Below, one piece after another: positions 1-10,306 of a stretch of 23,557 nt of DNA. Below the pieces are notes generated by a model. The model was given only the letters and a program-made list of their open reading frames with translations, did not search any database and was not told the DNA's origin. The stretch comes from a virus. The position numbers and the translations under genes are program-made. Location of the stretch: IMG/VR virus record IMGVR_UViG_3300037573_000018, positions 1 to 23,557 of that record; one strand, given 5' to 3'. Position 1 is the first letter of the stretch, and each line of letters starts with the position of its first letter.

Positions 1-657
1 ACGATTGCCGCAGCGACGTACACGATCACCGTCGGGGCAGGAGGCACTACCCCCTCATCAGGTTGGAACCAGCGAGGTGGTACCGGCGGTCAGGGCGGGG
101 CTGTATTTCCTTCAGCAATCTACTCCACGGGCGGCGGTGGCGGTGGTGCCGCCAGCGTGAGTGGCTATCCCGGCGGGTCTGGTGGTGGTGCCGAAGCAGG
201 TGGTGCCCAACCCGGTACTGGTACATCAGGGCAGGGTTACGCAGGCGCGAACGGCGTCATGTACCTTGTGTACTTTGGTCAAAACTATCAAACGTCTGGT
301 GGCGGTGGTGGTGCGTCAGCGGTTGGCAGCGGCGGTACCGCTACTGCCAGTGGTGGTGGTTACGCAAACGGTGGTGCTGGATCGTCCAACACATACTTCG
401 ATGGCACCACCGACTATTACAGCGGAGGCGGAGGCGGCAGCGGCGTTGTGGTGACGCCACCACAAGTCAACATGTACGGTGGTGCTGGTGGTACTGGCGG
501 TGGCGGCAATGGCAGCGGCCGTGTCTCATCCTCCGATGTCGCTGGTAGCGCTGGAACGGCAAATACTGGCGGCGGTGGCGGCGGTGGTACCGCCTATGTG
601 AGCGGCTATTACGGTGGGAGCGGTGTCGTCGTGATCCGTTACCCCTACGAGTGGTGA
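1..657 (+). CDS. Glycine-rich tail fibre/adhesin, C-terminal part (5' end outside window)
   Basis: The frame is open from base 1 to TGA at 655-657 (218 residues visible), so the gene starts upstream of the window. The product is dominated by runs of 4-7 glycines separated by Ser/Thr/Ala/Tyr/Asn, and ends GGSGVVVIRYPYEW, the usual closing strand of phage glycine-rich domains. Such domains can form packed polyglycine-II helices, as in the receptor-binding tip of the Salmonella phage S16 long tail fibre; assigning that fold here is inference. A second gene of the same type lies at 2202-3140 and ends GGSGFVVIRYAV. Both are followed directly by a copy of the same small gene (665-1030 and 3140-3517). 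The likely role is host recognition at the virion surface. The family type is clear; the target is unknown. Confidence 0.75.
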   Translation, partial: TIAAATYTITVGAGGTTPSSGWNQRGGTGGQGGAVFPSAIYSTGGGGGGAASVSGYPGGSGGGAEAGGAQPGTGTSGQGYAGANGVMYLVYFGQNYQTSGGGGGASAVGSGGTATASGGGYANGGAGSSNTYFDGTTDYYSGGGGGSGVVVTPPQVNMYGGAGGTGGGGNGSGRVSSSDVAGSAGTANTGGGGGGGTAYVSGYYGGSGVVVIRYPYEW

Positions 658-664
658 GGTTCTG

Positions 665-1030
665 ATGGCCCATTTCGCAGAAATAGACGCCGACAACATT
701 GTCCTACGGGTGCTGGTCGTAGGCGACGACGAGGAACACCGTGGGCAAGAGTTTCTGGCCGATGACTGTGGCCTTGGCGGCACATGGATTCAAACCTCTT
801 ACAACACCACCGCCAACAGTCATTCGTTGGGTGGCACGCCGCTGCACATGAACTACGCAGGCATCGGGCACGTCTGGGACGGCACCGGTTTCGCCGCAGC
901 GCAGCCGTACCCGTCGTGGACTCTGGATGGCGACTACCGGTGGCAGCCACCGACACCCATGCCAGACGATGACAAGGTTTACGTTTGGGATGAAGCCACA
1001 ACTTCATGGAAAGAACTGGAGACTGAATAA
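665..1030 (+). CDS. Small conserved phage protein paired with glycine-rich adhesin (copy 1)
   Basis: This 121-residue protein begins MAHFAEIDADNIVLRVLVV and carries GGTWIQTSYN, a YAGIGHVWD segment, QPYPSWTLD and a C-terminal WDEATTSW. I recall this pattern from many marine tailed phages as a hypothetical protein near tail fibre genes. It starts 7 bases after the adhesin stop and its own stop overlaps the next start (TAATG). A clear paralogue lies at 3140-3517, also right after a glycine-rich adhesin. The repeated pairing suggests a fibre accessory, for example a cap or assembly chaperone like the T4 gp37/gp38 pairing. No catalytic motif, signal peptide or membrane segment is visible. The gene is certain; the role is inferred. 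Confidence 0.8.
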   Translation: MAHFAEIDADNIVLRVLVVGDDEEHRGQEFLADDCGLGGTWIQTSYNTTANSHSLGGTPLHMNYAGIGHVWDGTGFAAAQPYPSWTLDGDYRWQPPTPMPDDDKVYVWDEATTSWKELETE

Positions 1031-1836
1031 TGGCCGTACAGATTCAACTAAGACGAGGTACTGCCGCAGCGTGGACCTCGGCCAACCCGACTCTCGCCAG
1101 TGGCGAGTTGGTTATAGAAACCGATACCGACAAGTACAAGATAGGTGATGGGTCAACTGCATGGACCTCCCTTGGCTACTCGTCACTGCCTAGTACTGCT
1201 ATTAGCAATACAGTGGTTGATGCCAAGGGCGACATCATTGCTGCCACAGCCGCCGACACTGTAGCCAAACTTACGGTGGGGTCCAACGGACAGGTGCTGA
1301 CTGCCGCCTCAGGCCAGAGCACGGGTCTCCAGTGGGCGACGATGACCCACACTGCCATTACCGTTGCTGATACTACCGATACAACTTGTTTCGTGGGCCT
1401 GTTTGAGTCGGCTACCGGTGATCTGGCCCCGAAGACTGATGCCGGGGTCACATACAACGCTGGTACAGGGATGCTGACGGCAACAGGGTTTACTGGTCCT
1501 CTGACCGGGAACGCTTCCGGGTCGTCCGGTAGCACCACGGGTAACGCTGCTACAGCGACTGCTCTAGCCACAGGACGCACTATTGGTGGCGTGTCGTTCG
1601 ATGGTACCGCCAACATTGCAGTCACACTGGCTGCCACGGCAACGGCCCTAGCGACAGGCCGCACCATTGGTGGTACATCCTTCGATGGAACGGCCAACAT
1701 CGCAGTCGGTTTGGCTGGGACGGCGACAGCCCTAGCCACCGCCCGCACTATTGCTGGTGTCTCATTTGACGGGACTGCAAATATAGACCTAGGCACAGAT
1801 GCTAATATAGTATTAGCGTCTCAATCGTTTAGTTAG
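1030..1836 (+). CDS. Tail fibre protein with Mtd-N-like N-terminus and C-terminal repeats
   Basis: A 268-residue protein. Residues 1-50 (VQIQLRRGTAAAW, ASGELVIETDTDKYKIGDG, TAWTSLGY) match the short N-terminal domain of phage major tropism determinants and many fibre proteins, which anchors the fibre to the virion. The middle is Ala/Thr-rich beta-type sequence. Residues about 174-254 hold three tandem repeats of the form TATALATGRTIGGVSFDGTA, typical of fibre shafts. It begins inside the stop of the preceding gene (TAATG at 1028-1032) and sits between the two adhesin cassettes, consistent with a shared fibre complex. No enzymatic or S74 chaperone domain is present. The fibre role is well supported; the receptor is unknown. 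Confidence 0.82.
   Translation: MAVQIQLRRGTAAAWTSANPTLASGELVIETDTDKYKIGDGSTAWTSLGYSSLPSTAISNTVVDAKGDIIAATAADTVAKLTVGSNGQVLTAASGQSTGLQWATMTHTAITVADTTDTTCFVGLFESATGDLAPKTDAGVTYNAGTGMLTATGFTGPLTGNASGSSGSTTGNAATATALATGRTIGGVSFDGTANIAVTLAATATALATGRTIGGTSFDGTANIAVGLAGTATALATARTIAGVSFDGTANIDLGTDANIVLASQSFS
1549..1789 (+). repeat. Three tandem ~84-base in-frame repeats in the fibre gene
   Basis: Three consecutive units begin near 1549, 1631 and 1718. Each encodes a version of ATALATGRTIGGxSFDGTANI. The third is diverged (ATARTIAGVSF, then DLG). Synonymous differences between units indicate an old duplication kept at the protein level rather than a recent slippage event. Such units usually form a repetitive beta-structured fibre shaft. 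Confidence 0.8.
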
Positions 1837-1845
1837 GGGTTAGTA

Positions 1846-2199
1846 ATGGCTACATTTAGCAAGGTTCTGCTCTCGGGCGGGACGACAGGCATGAACGTCA
1901 AGGTGGCTGCTACTTCATCGGCAGGCACCACTATTCATACTGCCGTATCCGGTACGTCCAACATGGATGAGGTGTGGCTCTACGCTTGTAACACCAGCGG
2001 GTCTGACGTGAAGTTGACTATCGAATACGGGGCCACTAGTGATGACCAGAGGCTGACCGAGATCACTATTACCACGGAGGCTGGGTGGACGCTGATTTGT
2101 CCGGGCCTGCTCCTCCAGAACAGTCTGGTTATCAAGGCGTTCGCCGCAACGGCCAATGTCATCAACGTCAATGGTTACGCAAACAGGATCACGGCCTAA
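1846..2199 (+). CDS. Small beta-rich conserved phage protein, probably fibre-associated
   Basis: A 117-residue protein beginning MATFSKVLLSGGTTGMNVKV. It shows alternating hydrophobic beta-strand patterns, TIHTAVSGTSNMDEVWLYACN, LTIEYGATSDDQ and a C-terminal FAATANVINVNGYANRI. I recall near-identical architecture in small hypothetical proteins encoded beside tail fibres in marine phages. An AGGGG ribosome-binding element (TTAGGGGTTAGTA) precedes the ATG. The gene ends two bases before the next start. There is no signal peptide, membrane segment or catalytic motif. A beta-sandwich virion decoration or fibre head is plausible but unproven. Confidence 0.75.
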   Translation: MATFSKVLLSGGTTGMNVKVAATSSAGTTIHTAVSGTSNMDEVWLYACNTSGSDVKLTIEYGATSDDQRLTEITITTEAGWTLICPGLLLQNSLVIKAFAATANVINVNGYANRITA

Positions 2200-2201
2200 C
2201 C

Positions 2202-3140
2202 ATGCCGTGGATCGGAAGGTACTTCGCAAGTTCCAAGGTGTCTGACTGGCGTTCGGGTTCGCTCGGCGGTGGAGGCACTGTTGCGTTTGCTGCTACTGGA
2301 GGTACAGAAAGATCCTATTCGGGCTATAAGTCTCATACCTTCACCGGTTCGGGGACGTTTACCGTTACTGGTGGTTCTATTGAAGTGGACATATTTATAG
2401 TTGGTGGAGGCGGTGGTGGCACCGCACAGACAGACACTAAGGCGACAGGCGGTTCTGGCGCAGGGGGCTTTATTCTGGATACCACTACAGTCTCTTCGGT
2501 AGGTGGTACCGGCGGGGACGGTGCTTACGCCATCGTGGTTGGTGGTGGTGGCTCCGGTTACAGAATCTATTCTTATGGGGGGTATAACACCTCTTACGGC
2601 GGCGACAACGGCAACGATTCGACGTTCAATGGTTGTGAAGCAATCGGTGGCGGTGGCGGTGGCGGTTCGTACGTCGTCATTGCCAACCAAGCCCACGGAG
2701 GCGGGTGTGGCGGCGGGCAAGGCGGTGCGTCCGGCAGTTTCTTGCCGGGGTGTCGCGGCGTCCAAGGTGGCGATGCCAACAACGCCTCCGGTGCTATGCA
2801 CAGCGAAGTAGGGAGCGGTGGAGGTGGGCACGGGAACACGACCGGAACCACCGGGCGCAACGGGCACAACGGTGCCAACAACGATTATTCGACAGGCTCA
2901 AACATTATGTATGGCGGTGGTGGTGGTGGAACCGACAACTACTATTATTCCCCACCGGGAACGGGCGGCTCCGGTGGCGGCTCCGCTGGATCAAGACCGT
3001 ACTACACCACCCAAGTTATTACGAATGCGACGGCAAACACCGGGGGTGGTGGCGGCTCAATGTGTAATAACGGAGCCTACAATGACTACACCTCCCCTAA
3101 TGGCGGTAGTGGGTTCGTCGTTATTAGGTATGCAGTCTGA
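2202..3140 (+). CDS. Glycine-rich tail fibre/adhesin (complete)
   Basis: A 312-residue protein. I chose ATG 2202 (MPWIGRYFASS) because it starts two bases after the upstream stop; the frame stays open back to an ATG at 2085, but that start would overlap the upstream gene by over 110 bases. Residues about 45-70 (YKSHTFTGSGTFTVTGG, DIFIVGGGGGG) are the standard entry to the phage glycine-rich domain. Long poly-Gly blocks follow, with Asn/Tyr/Ser inserts (for example HGGGCGGGQGG), ending GGSGFVVIRYAV. It is the second member of its family in the window and is followed, with a one-base overlap, by the small MAHFAE-type gene. The likely role is receptor binding at a fibre tip. The several cysteines are unusual for an intracellularly assembled adhesin. 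Confidence 0.82.
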   Translation: MPWIGRYFASSKVSDWRSGSLGGGGTVAFAATGGTERSYSGYKSHTFTGSGTFTVTGGSIEVDIFIVGGGGGGTAQTDTKATGGSGAGGFILDTTTVSSVGGTGGDGAYAIVVGGGGSGYRIYSYGGYNTSYGGDNGNDSTFNGCEAIGGGGGGGSYVVIANQAHGGGCGGGQGGASGSFLPGCRGVQGGDANNASGAMHSEVGSGGGGHGNTTGTTGRNGHNGANNDYSTGSNIMYGGGGGGTDNYYYSPPGTGGSGGGSAGSRPYYTTQVITNATANTGGGGGSMCNNGAYNDYTSPNGGSGFVVIRYAV

Positions 3141-3517
3141 TGGCTCATTTCGCTGAACTAGACGAGAACAATATCGTTCTACGGGTTATCGTTGTTAATA
3201 ATGAGGATACGGCTGACGCTGATGGCAACGAGGTTGAATCCATTGGTCAGCAGTTCTGTACCGATCTGCTTGGCGGGACATGGGTCCAAACCTCGTACAA
3301 CCGCAACCAGAGAGTCGGGTATGCGACGAAAGGAGACATCTATGATGCCGACTTGGATGCTTTCTATGTACAGCAGCCATTTCCGTCATGGACTCTTGAC
3401 GCAAGTATCCCAAACTGGGTAGCACCAATTGCATATCCGGTTGCTGATGAAGATGATGACGACCCAACAACATATAACTGGGACGAAGACACGACCTCAT
3501 GGGTTGAGGTAGAATAG
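3140..3517 (+). CDS. Small conserved phage protein paired with glycine-rich adhesin (copy 2)
   Basis: A 125-residue paralogue of the protein at 665-1030. It shares MAHFAELDENNIVLRVIVV, LLGGTWVQTSYN, QPFPSWTLD and a final YNWDEDTTSWVEVE. This copy has an extra acidic insertion (residues about 23-40: TADADGNEVESIGQQF), which I associate with the commoner marine-phage form. Its ATG overlaps the adhesin stop by one base (TGATGG), so translation is probably coupled. The DNA of the two copies is recognisably similar over the first 50 bases, which supports duplication of a two-gene cassette. The function is unknown; a fibre accessory or chaperone role is inferred from the pairing. Confidence 0.82.
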   Translation: MAHFAELDENNIVLRVIVVNNEDTADADGNEVESIGQQFCTDLLGGTWVQTSYNRNQRVGYATKGDIYDADLDAFYVQQPFPSWTLDASIPNWVAPIAYPVADEDDDDPTTYNWDEDTTSWVEVE

Positions 3518-3548
3518 GGTCCTACATAGCATTTGAAGGGGGTGCCCG

Positions 3549-3973
3549 ATGGGCCACCAAGAATCCCTACAAACCGCTAAACAAAAGATCGAAGAGGTCC
3601 TCAAAGACCTCCCCGGCCCCCCACCCAAGGCATCAGCAGGTAAACAGTTAAAGTCAACACAGTCCTTGCTTGAGAAGGCCAAGGACAACATCGCCTATGT
3701 TCTGGGCTTACCGGCTGCTATCACAGGGGCCTTCGGCTTCCTGTGGGACTCATCTTCTGACGAGGCTGCCCTCCAGTATCAGGTTGACCAGTTAGAGGCC
3801 GCTGTAGCCGATCTGAAGGCCGAGGGGGACCTTCTGGGGGGTGGGGTAAAGAACTGGTCTCTGAACCCCGCAGACGCCCCCGGTGGCTCTCTGACGGCAA
3901 TCCTAGTGGCTATGGTTATACTAGTACTTCTGGGATTGCTCTTCTGGTACCAGAACAGGCGTAAAGCACGCAA

Positions 3974-3977
<4 letters not shown>
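3549..3977 (+). CDS. Membrane-anchored hypothetical protein
   Basis: A 142-residue protein with a GGGGGTG ribosome-binding element just upstream of ATG 3549. Residues 1-48 are a charged helix broken by a Pro-rich patch ([11 protein letters not shown]). Residues 49-66 are hydrophobic ([17 protein letters not shown]), about 73-93 form a helix with coiled-coil character, and 114-134 form a strong transmembrane segment ([19 protein letters not shown]) followed by the basic tail YQNRRKARK. The basic C-terminus predicts a cytoplasmic tail and an N-out topology if the first hydrophobic patch does not cross. The stop overlaps the GTG start of the lipoprotein gene (GTGA), so the two are probably translated together. 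I do not recognise the family; a holin-like or lipoprotein-partner role are both possible. Confidence 0.7.
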
Positions 3978-7785
<3,808 letters not shown>

Positions 7786-7786
<1 letters not shown>

Positions 7787-8055
7787 TGAAGGTCTGGATC
7801 GACCAAGACTTGTGTACTGGGGATGGTCTTTGTGCTGAGATTTGTCCTGACATCTTTGAGATGCACGATGATGGGTTGGCCTATGTCAAGGAAGTTGAGT
7901 GGCCTACCATGTACGGACCTGATGGAGCAGCCAAGGGTGAACCCGTCTACAAGATGGCTACGGGTTTGGCAGATGTCCCTGAGGGGCTTTTAGAGGATGT
8001 CATTGAGTCTGCTGACGAATGCCCCGGTGAGTGCATCTACATTGAGGTAGAATAG
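7786..8055 (+). CDS. Single-cluster ferredoxin with Asp cluster ligand
   Basis: An 89-residue ferredoxin, a small cytoplasmic electron carrier. The N-terminus has Cys10-x2-Asp13-x2-Cys16-x3-Cys20-Pro and the C-terminus Cys79-Pro. This strongly resembles Pyrococcus furiosus ferredoxin (VDQDxCxGDxxCxxxCPDxFEM), where Asp14 replaces a Cys as fourth ligand of a [4Fe-4S] cluster that easily converts to [3Fe-4S]. Cys20 matches the Pyrococcus disulfide Cys21, but no partner is seen at the Cys48 position; Cys83 is the only other candidate. A roughly 20-residue insertion (about 38-58) separates the two cluster halves. The start overlaps the lipoprotein stop by one base (TGATG), so translation is likely coupled. 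Phage ferredoxins are known as auxiliary metabolic genes; its redox partner is unknown. Confidence 0.93.
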
Positions 8056-8074
8056 GGGGGGACAAGGAGAAGCG

Positions 8075-8884
8075 ATGACTGTTTTAGTACATGAAACATT
8101 TGAAGAAGGGTGGGAGAAGGCGTGGAAGGGGAAGATCAAGAACGCCTATGTGAGCGGCGACGCTCTACGGCTGATGTTCCGAAACGGCGATCACTACGGT
8201 TGCGCCCTCTATCAAGAGGTAACACCCTGTCGCCATGTGAAGGTGTCCTACATGGTCAGGGCGCTTGGCAACTGGAACTCCCACAGTACGGGAAAGACGC
8301 TGGGATTTGCCGACCTACGCTACAAGAACAAGAGGGGCCAGTCCTACGGGCACGGCAACAGGCAGCCCAACCCTGATGGTTTCTCGTTCCGCACATGGTT
8401 CGGCAAGTCCAAGGATGGATTCATGCCCATCGGCATGTACTTCTACCATCTGGGACAGGGTCCACGGTGGGGCGATTCGGTCAAGGTCGGACAACTCAAG
8501 ATTGGCGGCAATGCCGTTCTCTTTGAGTGCGAAGCCGACTTCGATGAAGGCTTTATCCGTGCTCGGGTGGATGGAGGCGAGTGGGTTCGCCACAACCTCG
8601 TAGTCACCGACAAGACGGCTGTCACATGGGCATGGTTGGACGCTTACTACGGCGGACCAGCCGTGGCTCCTGAGAACATGGCGTGGGACGTTTCTGACTA
8701 CAAGTTGGAGAACCTCGGCGTCGACATCGCTGATCCGGGTATTGACTGGGACGCTATCGCCCGAATGATTGCTGAGAAGGAAGCGGCTGCCAAGGAAACC
8801 GAGGAATCTGAAACTATTGTCGTTACGATTCCCTCCGTATCAGATAGGTTGAGGGAACTGGCTGATGAGTTAGAGGGCACCTGA
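8075..8884 (+). CDS. Polysaccharide lyase family 14-like protein
   Basis: A 269-residue protein with a good AAGGAG site (8064-8069). Residues 1-215 show a beta jelly-roll pattern. The order GK74TLGFADL, then S104-x-R106, then Y122-x-Y124-H125 and DGGEWVRHN (166-174) matches polysaccharide lyase family 14; as I recall, the Chlorella-virus enzyme vAL-1 uses Lys197, Ser219, Arg221, Tyr233 and Tyr235 in the same order. That suggests beta-elimination of uronic-acid glycans such as alginate or glucuronans. DAYYGGPAVAPENMAWDVSDYKL (residues 189-211, near the fold's end) also fits the family. No signal peptide is present, so it should act from the virion or after lysis. The C-terminal helix (225-269) could be an oligomerisation or docking segment. 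It might instead be a non-enzymatic glycan-binding homologue. Confidence 0.7.
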   Translation: MTVLVHETFEEGWEKAWKGKIKNAYVSGDALRLMFRNGDHYGCALYQEVTPCRHVKVSYMVRALGNWNSHSTGKTLGFADLRYKNKRGQSYGHGNRQPNPDGFSFRTWFGKSKDGFMPIGMYFYHLGQGPRWGDSVKVGQLKIGGNAVLFECEADFDEGFIRARVDGGEWVRHNLVVTDKTAVTWAWLDAYYGGPAVAPENMAWDVSDYKLENLGVDIADPGIDWDAIARMIAEKEAAAKETEESETIVVTIPSVSDRLRELADELEGT

Positions 8885-8926
8885 TACACTAGAAAGGTAT
8901 CCATCAGTACAGGTCAAGGAGCACCA

Positions 8927-9097
8927 GTGGACGTAGACAACATTCAACTCAACCCCCAGACCGTCATCAACGAACTTCAGAGCCGTTTAAATGCCATGCA
9001 GGGCGAGAACGTCGTGCTGGCAGCGATGGTAACTGAACTTCGGTCCCTTCTGGTGGGGTTACAGAACGAGGAGCCTACCGAGGATGCCGAGGAATAA
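8927..9097 (+). CDS. 56-residue coiled-coil peptide
   Basis: A short gene with GTG start at 8927 and a strong AAGGAG (8916-8921) at proper spacing. The sequence runs MDVDNIQLNPQTVINELQSR, then NAMQGENVVLAAMVTELRSLL and ends in an acidic tail EEPTEDAEE. Leu/Ile/Val at heptad-like positions across residues 14-46 predict a single amphipathic helix that would form a coiled coil. It overlaps the next gene by 14 bases in another frame. I do not recognise the family; a virion assembly or scaffold-like helper is possible. Codon use resembles its neighbours. Confidence 0.65.
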   Translation: MDVDNIQLNPQTVINELQSRLNAMQGENVVLAAMVTELRSLLVGLQNEEPTEDAEE

Positions 9098-9605
9098 AGG
9101 GGGCCTAGGTCCCAACTGGCAGGGCTTTGACAGTTACCTGACTGAGGAGTTCAAGTCCTCAGTTTCTACGGCTGGACCTCTTGACCCGGAGCATTTCGAT
9201 GCTCGTGACGAGCCCACGACAGCCGACAGACGACAGGCTGGATCTGCTACCTACTCGTTCTCCATTGAGCAGGAGAAGGAGCGACAGGAACTCGGCCCTG
9301 AAGACGAGCAACCAACTGGGTATATAGAACCACAGATAAACGGGGTTGACTTCAACAGTACTCGTGTAGAGTGGTACCGCTATGTTCCCAACGATCCCAA
9401 CAACGCCACTATGGGGCTGGGCACGATTTTCATGCGCTTTATCAAGCGGGGGGACCAGTACCGTTATGACAGCGTACCCTTCGATGTGTACGCCGCTATG
9501 ACAGGTGCAGGGGTGTCTAGGGGAAAGTTTGTCAACAGTACGTTGAATCACTACCCTTACACCAAGATAGGTAAGGATGATGAGACCGGTCTGTTCTTTA
9601 ACTGA
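9084..9605 (+). CDS. KTSC-domain protein
   Basis: A 173-residue protein. Residues 1-90 are polar and probably flexible. Residues 91-162 (NSTRVEWYRYVPND, LGTIFMRFIKRGDQYRYDSVPFD, VYAAMTGAGVSRGKFVN) match the KTSC domain, named for its occurrence at the C-terminus of some lysyl-tRNA synthetases and common as a stand-alone module in phages. The function of the domain is not established. The start ATG lies inside the preceding small gene with GAGGAG about 11 bases upstream. The stop overlaps the following micropeptide (TGATG). A nucleic-acid or protein-binding role is a guess. Confidence 0.8.
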   Translation: MPRNKGGLGPNWQGFDSYLTEEFKSSVSTAGPLDPEHFDARDEPTTADRRQAGSATYSFSIEQEKERQELGPEDEQPTGYIEPQINGVDFNSTRVEWYRYVPNDPNNATMGLGTIFMRFIKRGDQYRYDSVPFDVYAAMTGAGVSRGKFVNSTLNHYPYTKIGKDDETGLFFN

Positions 9606-9682
9606 TGTACTGGATCACCATGACAACCTTGTTCTTAGGTGGTATTGTACTGCTGTTGTGGTGGTATGACCTATATAAGTAG
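9605..9682 (+). CDS. 25-residue single-span membrane micropeptide
   Basis: An ATG overlapping the stop of the KTSC gene (TGATG, 9603-9607) opens a 25-codon frame, MYWITMTTLFLGGIVLLLWWYDLYK, ending in TAG 9680-9682. Residues 3-20 form a clear transmembrane helix flanked by aromatic residues. Translational coupling by stop-start overlap, as used throughout this genome, supports a real gene. It overlaps the start of the next membrane protein by 17 bases. Holin-type helpers or inhibitors can be this small, but nothing here fixes the role. Confidence 0.5.
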   Translation: MYWITMTTLFLGGIVLLLWWYDLYK

Positions 9683-10079
9683 GGTCACAGGGTACTCCCC
9701 TCTGGTTCTGGGGGTTTTGTTACTCCCTGCACTTCCCTTCATGCGGGGGTGGTGGCTCCTCGGCGCTGGTGTGGCTGGTATGATCTGTTGGTGGCTAGTA
9801 TTGAGAAACACACTGGACTTAGTACAAGGGGTGGGGCCTGTGTACTGGTTGACACGCCAGACGACCGTAAAGAAGATCGGGATACAGAGTTCCTTTATGA
9901 GGGAAACCGACTACCCGTGGAGGAATGGTCGTGGGATTCAGGCTGTGGTCCCCTACCGAACCTTTCAGGTTGGGGTTTGCAAACCTTCTGAGCACTACAC
10001 AAGCGAGGAGGGCCTACTCCACTCGTTGGTTGGCAGGAGTCTTCCCAGCAAACCAGAGGAGATTAGAGAATGGCACTGA
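9666..10079 (+). CDS. Two-span membrane protein with soluble C-terminus
   Basis: 137 residues from ATG 9666 (MTYISRVTGYSPLV). An alternative in-frame GTG at 9639 would add nine residues (MVLYCCCGG) and overlap the micropeptide more deeply. Two hydrophobic helices occupy residues about 10-26 (SPLVLGVLLLPALPFM) and 28-46 (GWWLLGAGVAGMICWWLVL), with a short Arg-containing turn between. The remaining ~90 residues are soluble and mixed-charge, ending KPEEIREWH. No Shine-Dalgarno site is obvious, so expression may depend on coupling to the micropeptide. I do not recognise the family. A membrane hairpin plus cytoplasmic domain could fit a holin, an exclusion protein or a virion entry protein. Confidence 0.65.
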   Translation: MTYISRVTGYSPLVLGVLLLPALPFMRGWWLLGAGVAGMICWWLVLRNTLDLVQGVGPVYWLTRQTTVKKIGIQSSFMRETDYPWRNGRGIQAVVPYRTFQVGVCKPSEHYTSEEGLLHSLVGRSLPSKPEEIREWH

Positions 10080-10306
10080 AGTTTTGGGGTGACAGTAAGA
10101 CCCATGCCGTTGCGACCTTTGATCGGCCTTCTCGTGTTACCAAGATGAGCACGTCGGAACTGGGGGACTGGATGGACCTAGAGATCATGCACCTTGGTGA
10201 GGCGTTTGATAGTTGGCGTCGCCACGCCTATGGTGGTGACGATGTTACCGCCCGAGTAGAGATGCTTGCCGCTATGTGGGATGAACTTGTGGAGCGGGGC
10301 GAATGA
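10070..10306 (+). CDS. Small protein directly upstream of terminase
   Basis: A 78-residue protein overlapping the previous gene by 10 bases and sharing an ATGA overlap with the terminase gene. It is helical in outline: a basic N-terminus (ALKFWGDSKTHAVATFDRPSR), then SELGDWMDLEIMHLGEAFDSW and ARVEMLAAMWDELVERGE. The tight coupling to the large terminase subunit and the small size make it a candidate packaging partner, but no helix-turn-helix is evident. I do not recognise a family. A terminase small subunit is possible yet weakly supported. Confidence 0.6.
   Translation: MALKFWGDSKTHAVATFDRPSRVTKMSTSELGDWMDLEIMHLGEAFDSWRRHAYGGDDVTARVEMLAAMWDELVERGE

Noticed and set aside
1176-1796. 206-codon minus-strand frame opposite the fibre gene
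   Set aside because: It mirrors the Ala/Thr/Val repeats of the fibre gene and lacks a start signal.
2085-2201. Upstream start for the second adhesin
   Set aside because: It would overlap the preceding well-supported gene by over 110 bases and adds a non-hydrophobic, unrelated N-terminus; ATG 2202 fits the local spacing.
2594-2881. Pro-rich minus-strand frame opposite the adhesin
   Set aside because: It is the complement of the glycine codon runs and has no independent support.
1-3140. Collagen-like or eukaryotic glycine-rich protein
   Set aside because: No regular Gly-X-Y triplets; the flanking strands and neighbours are those of phage adhesins.
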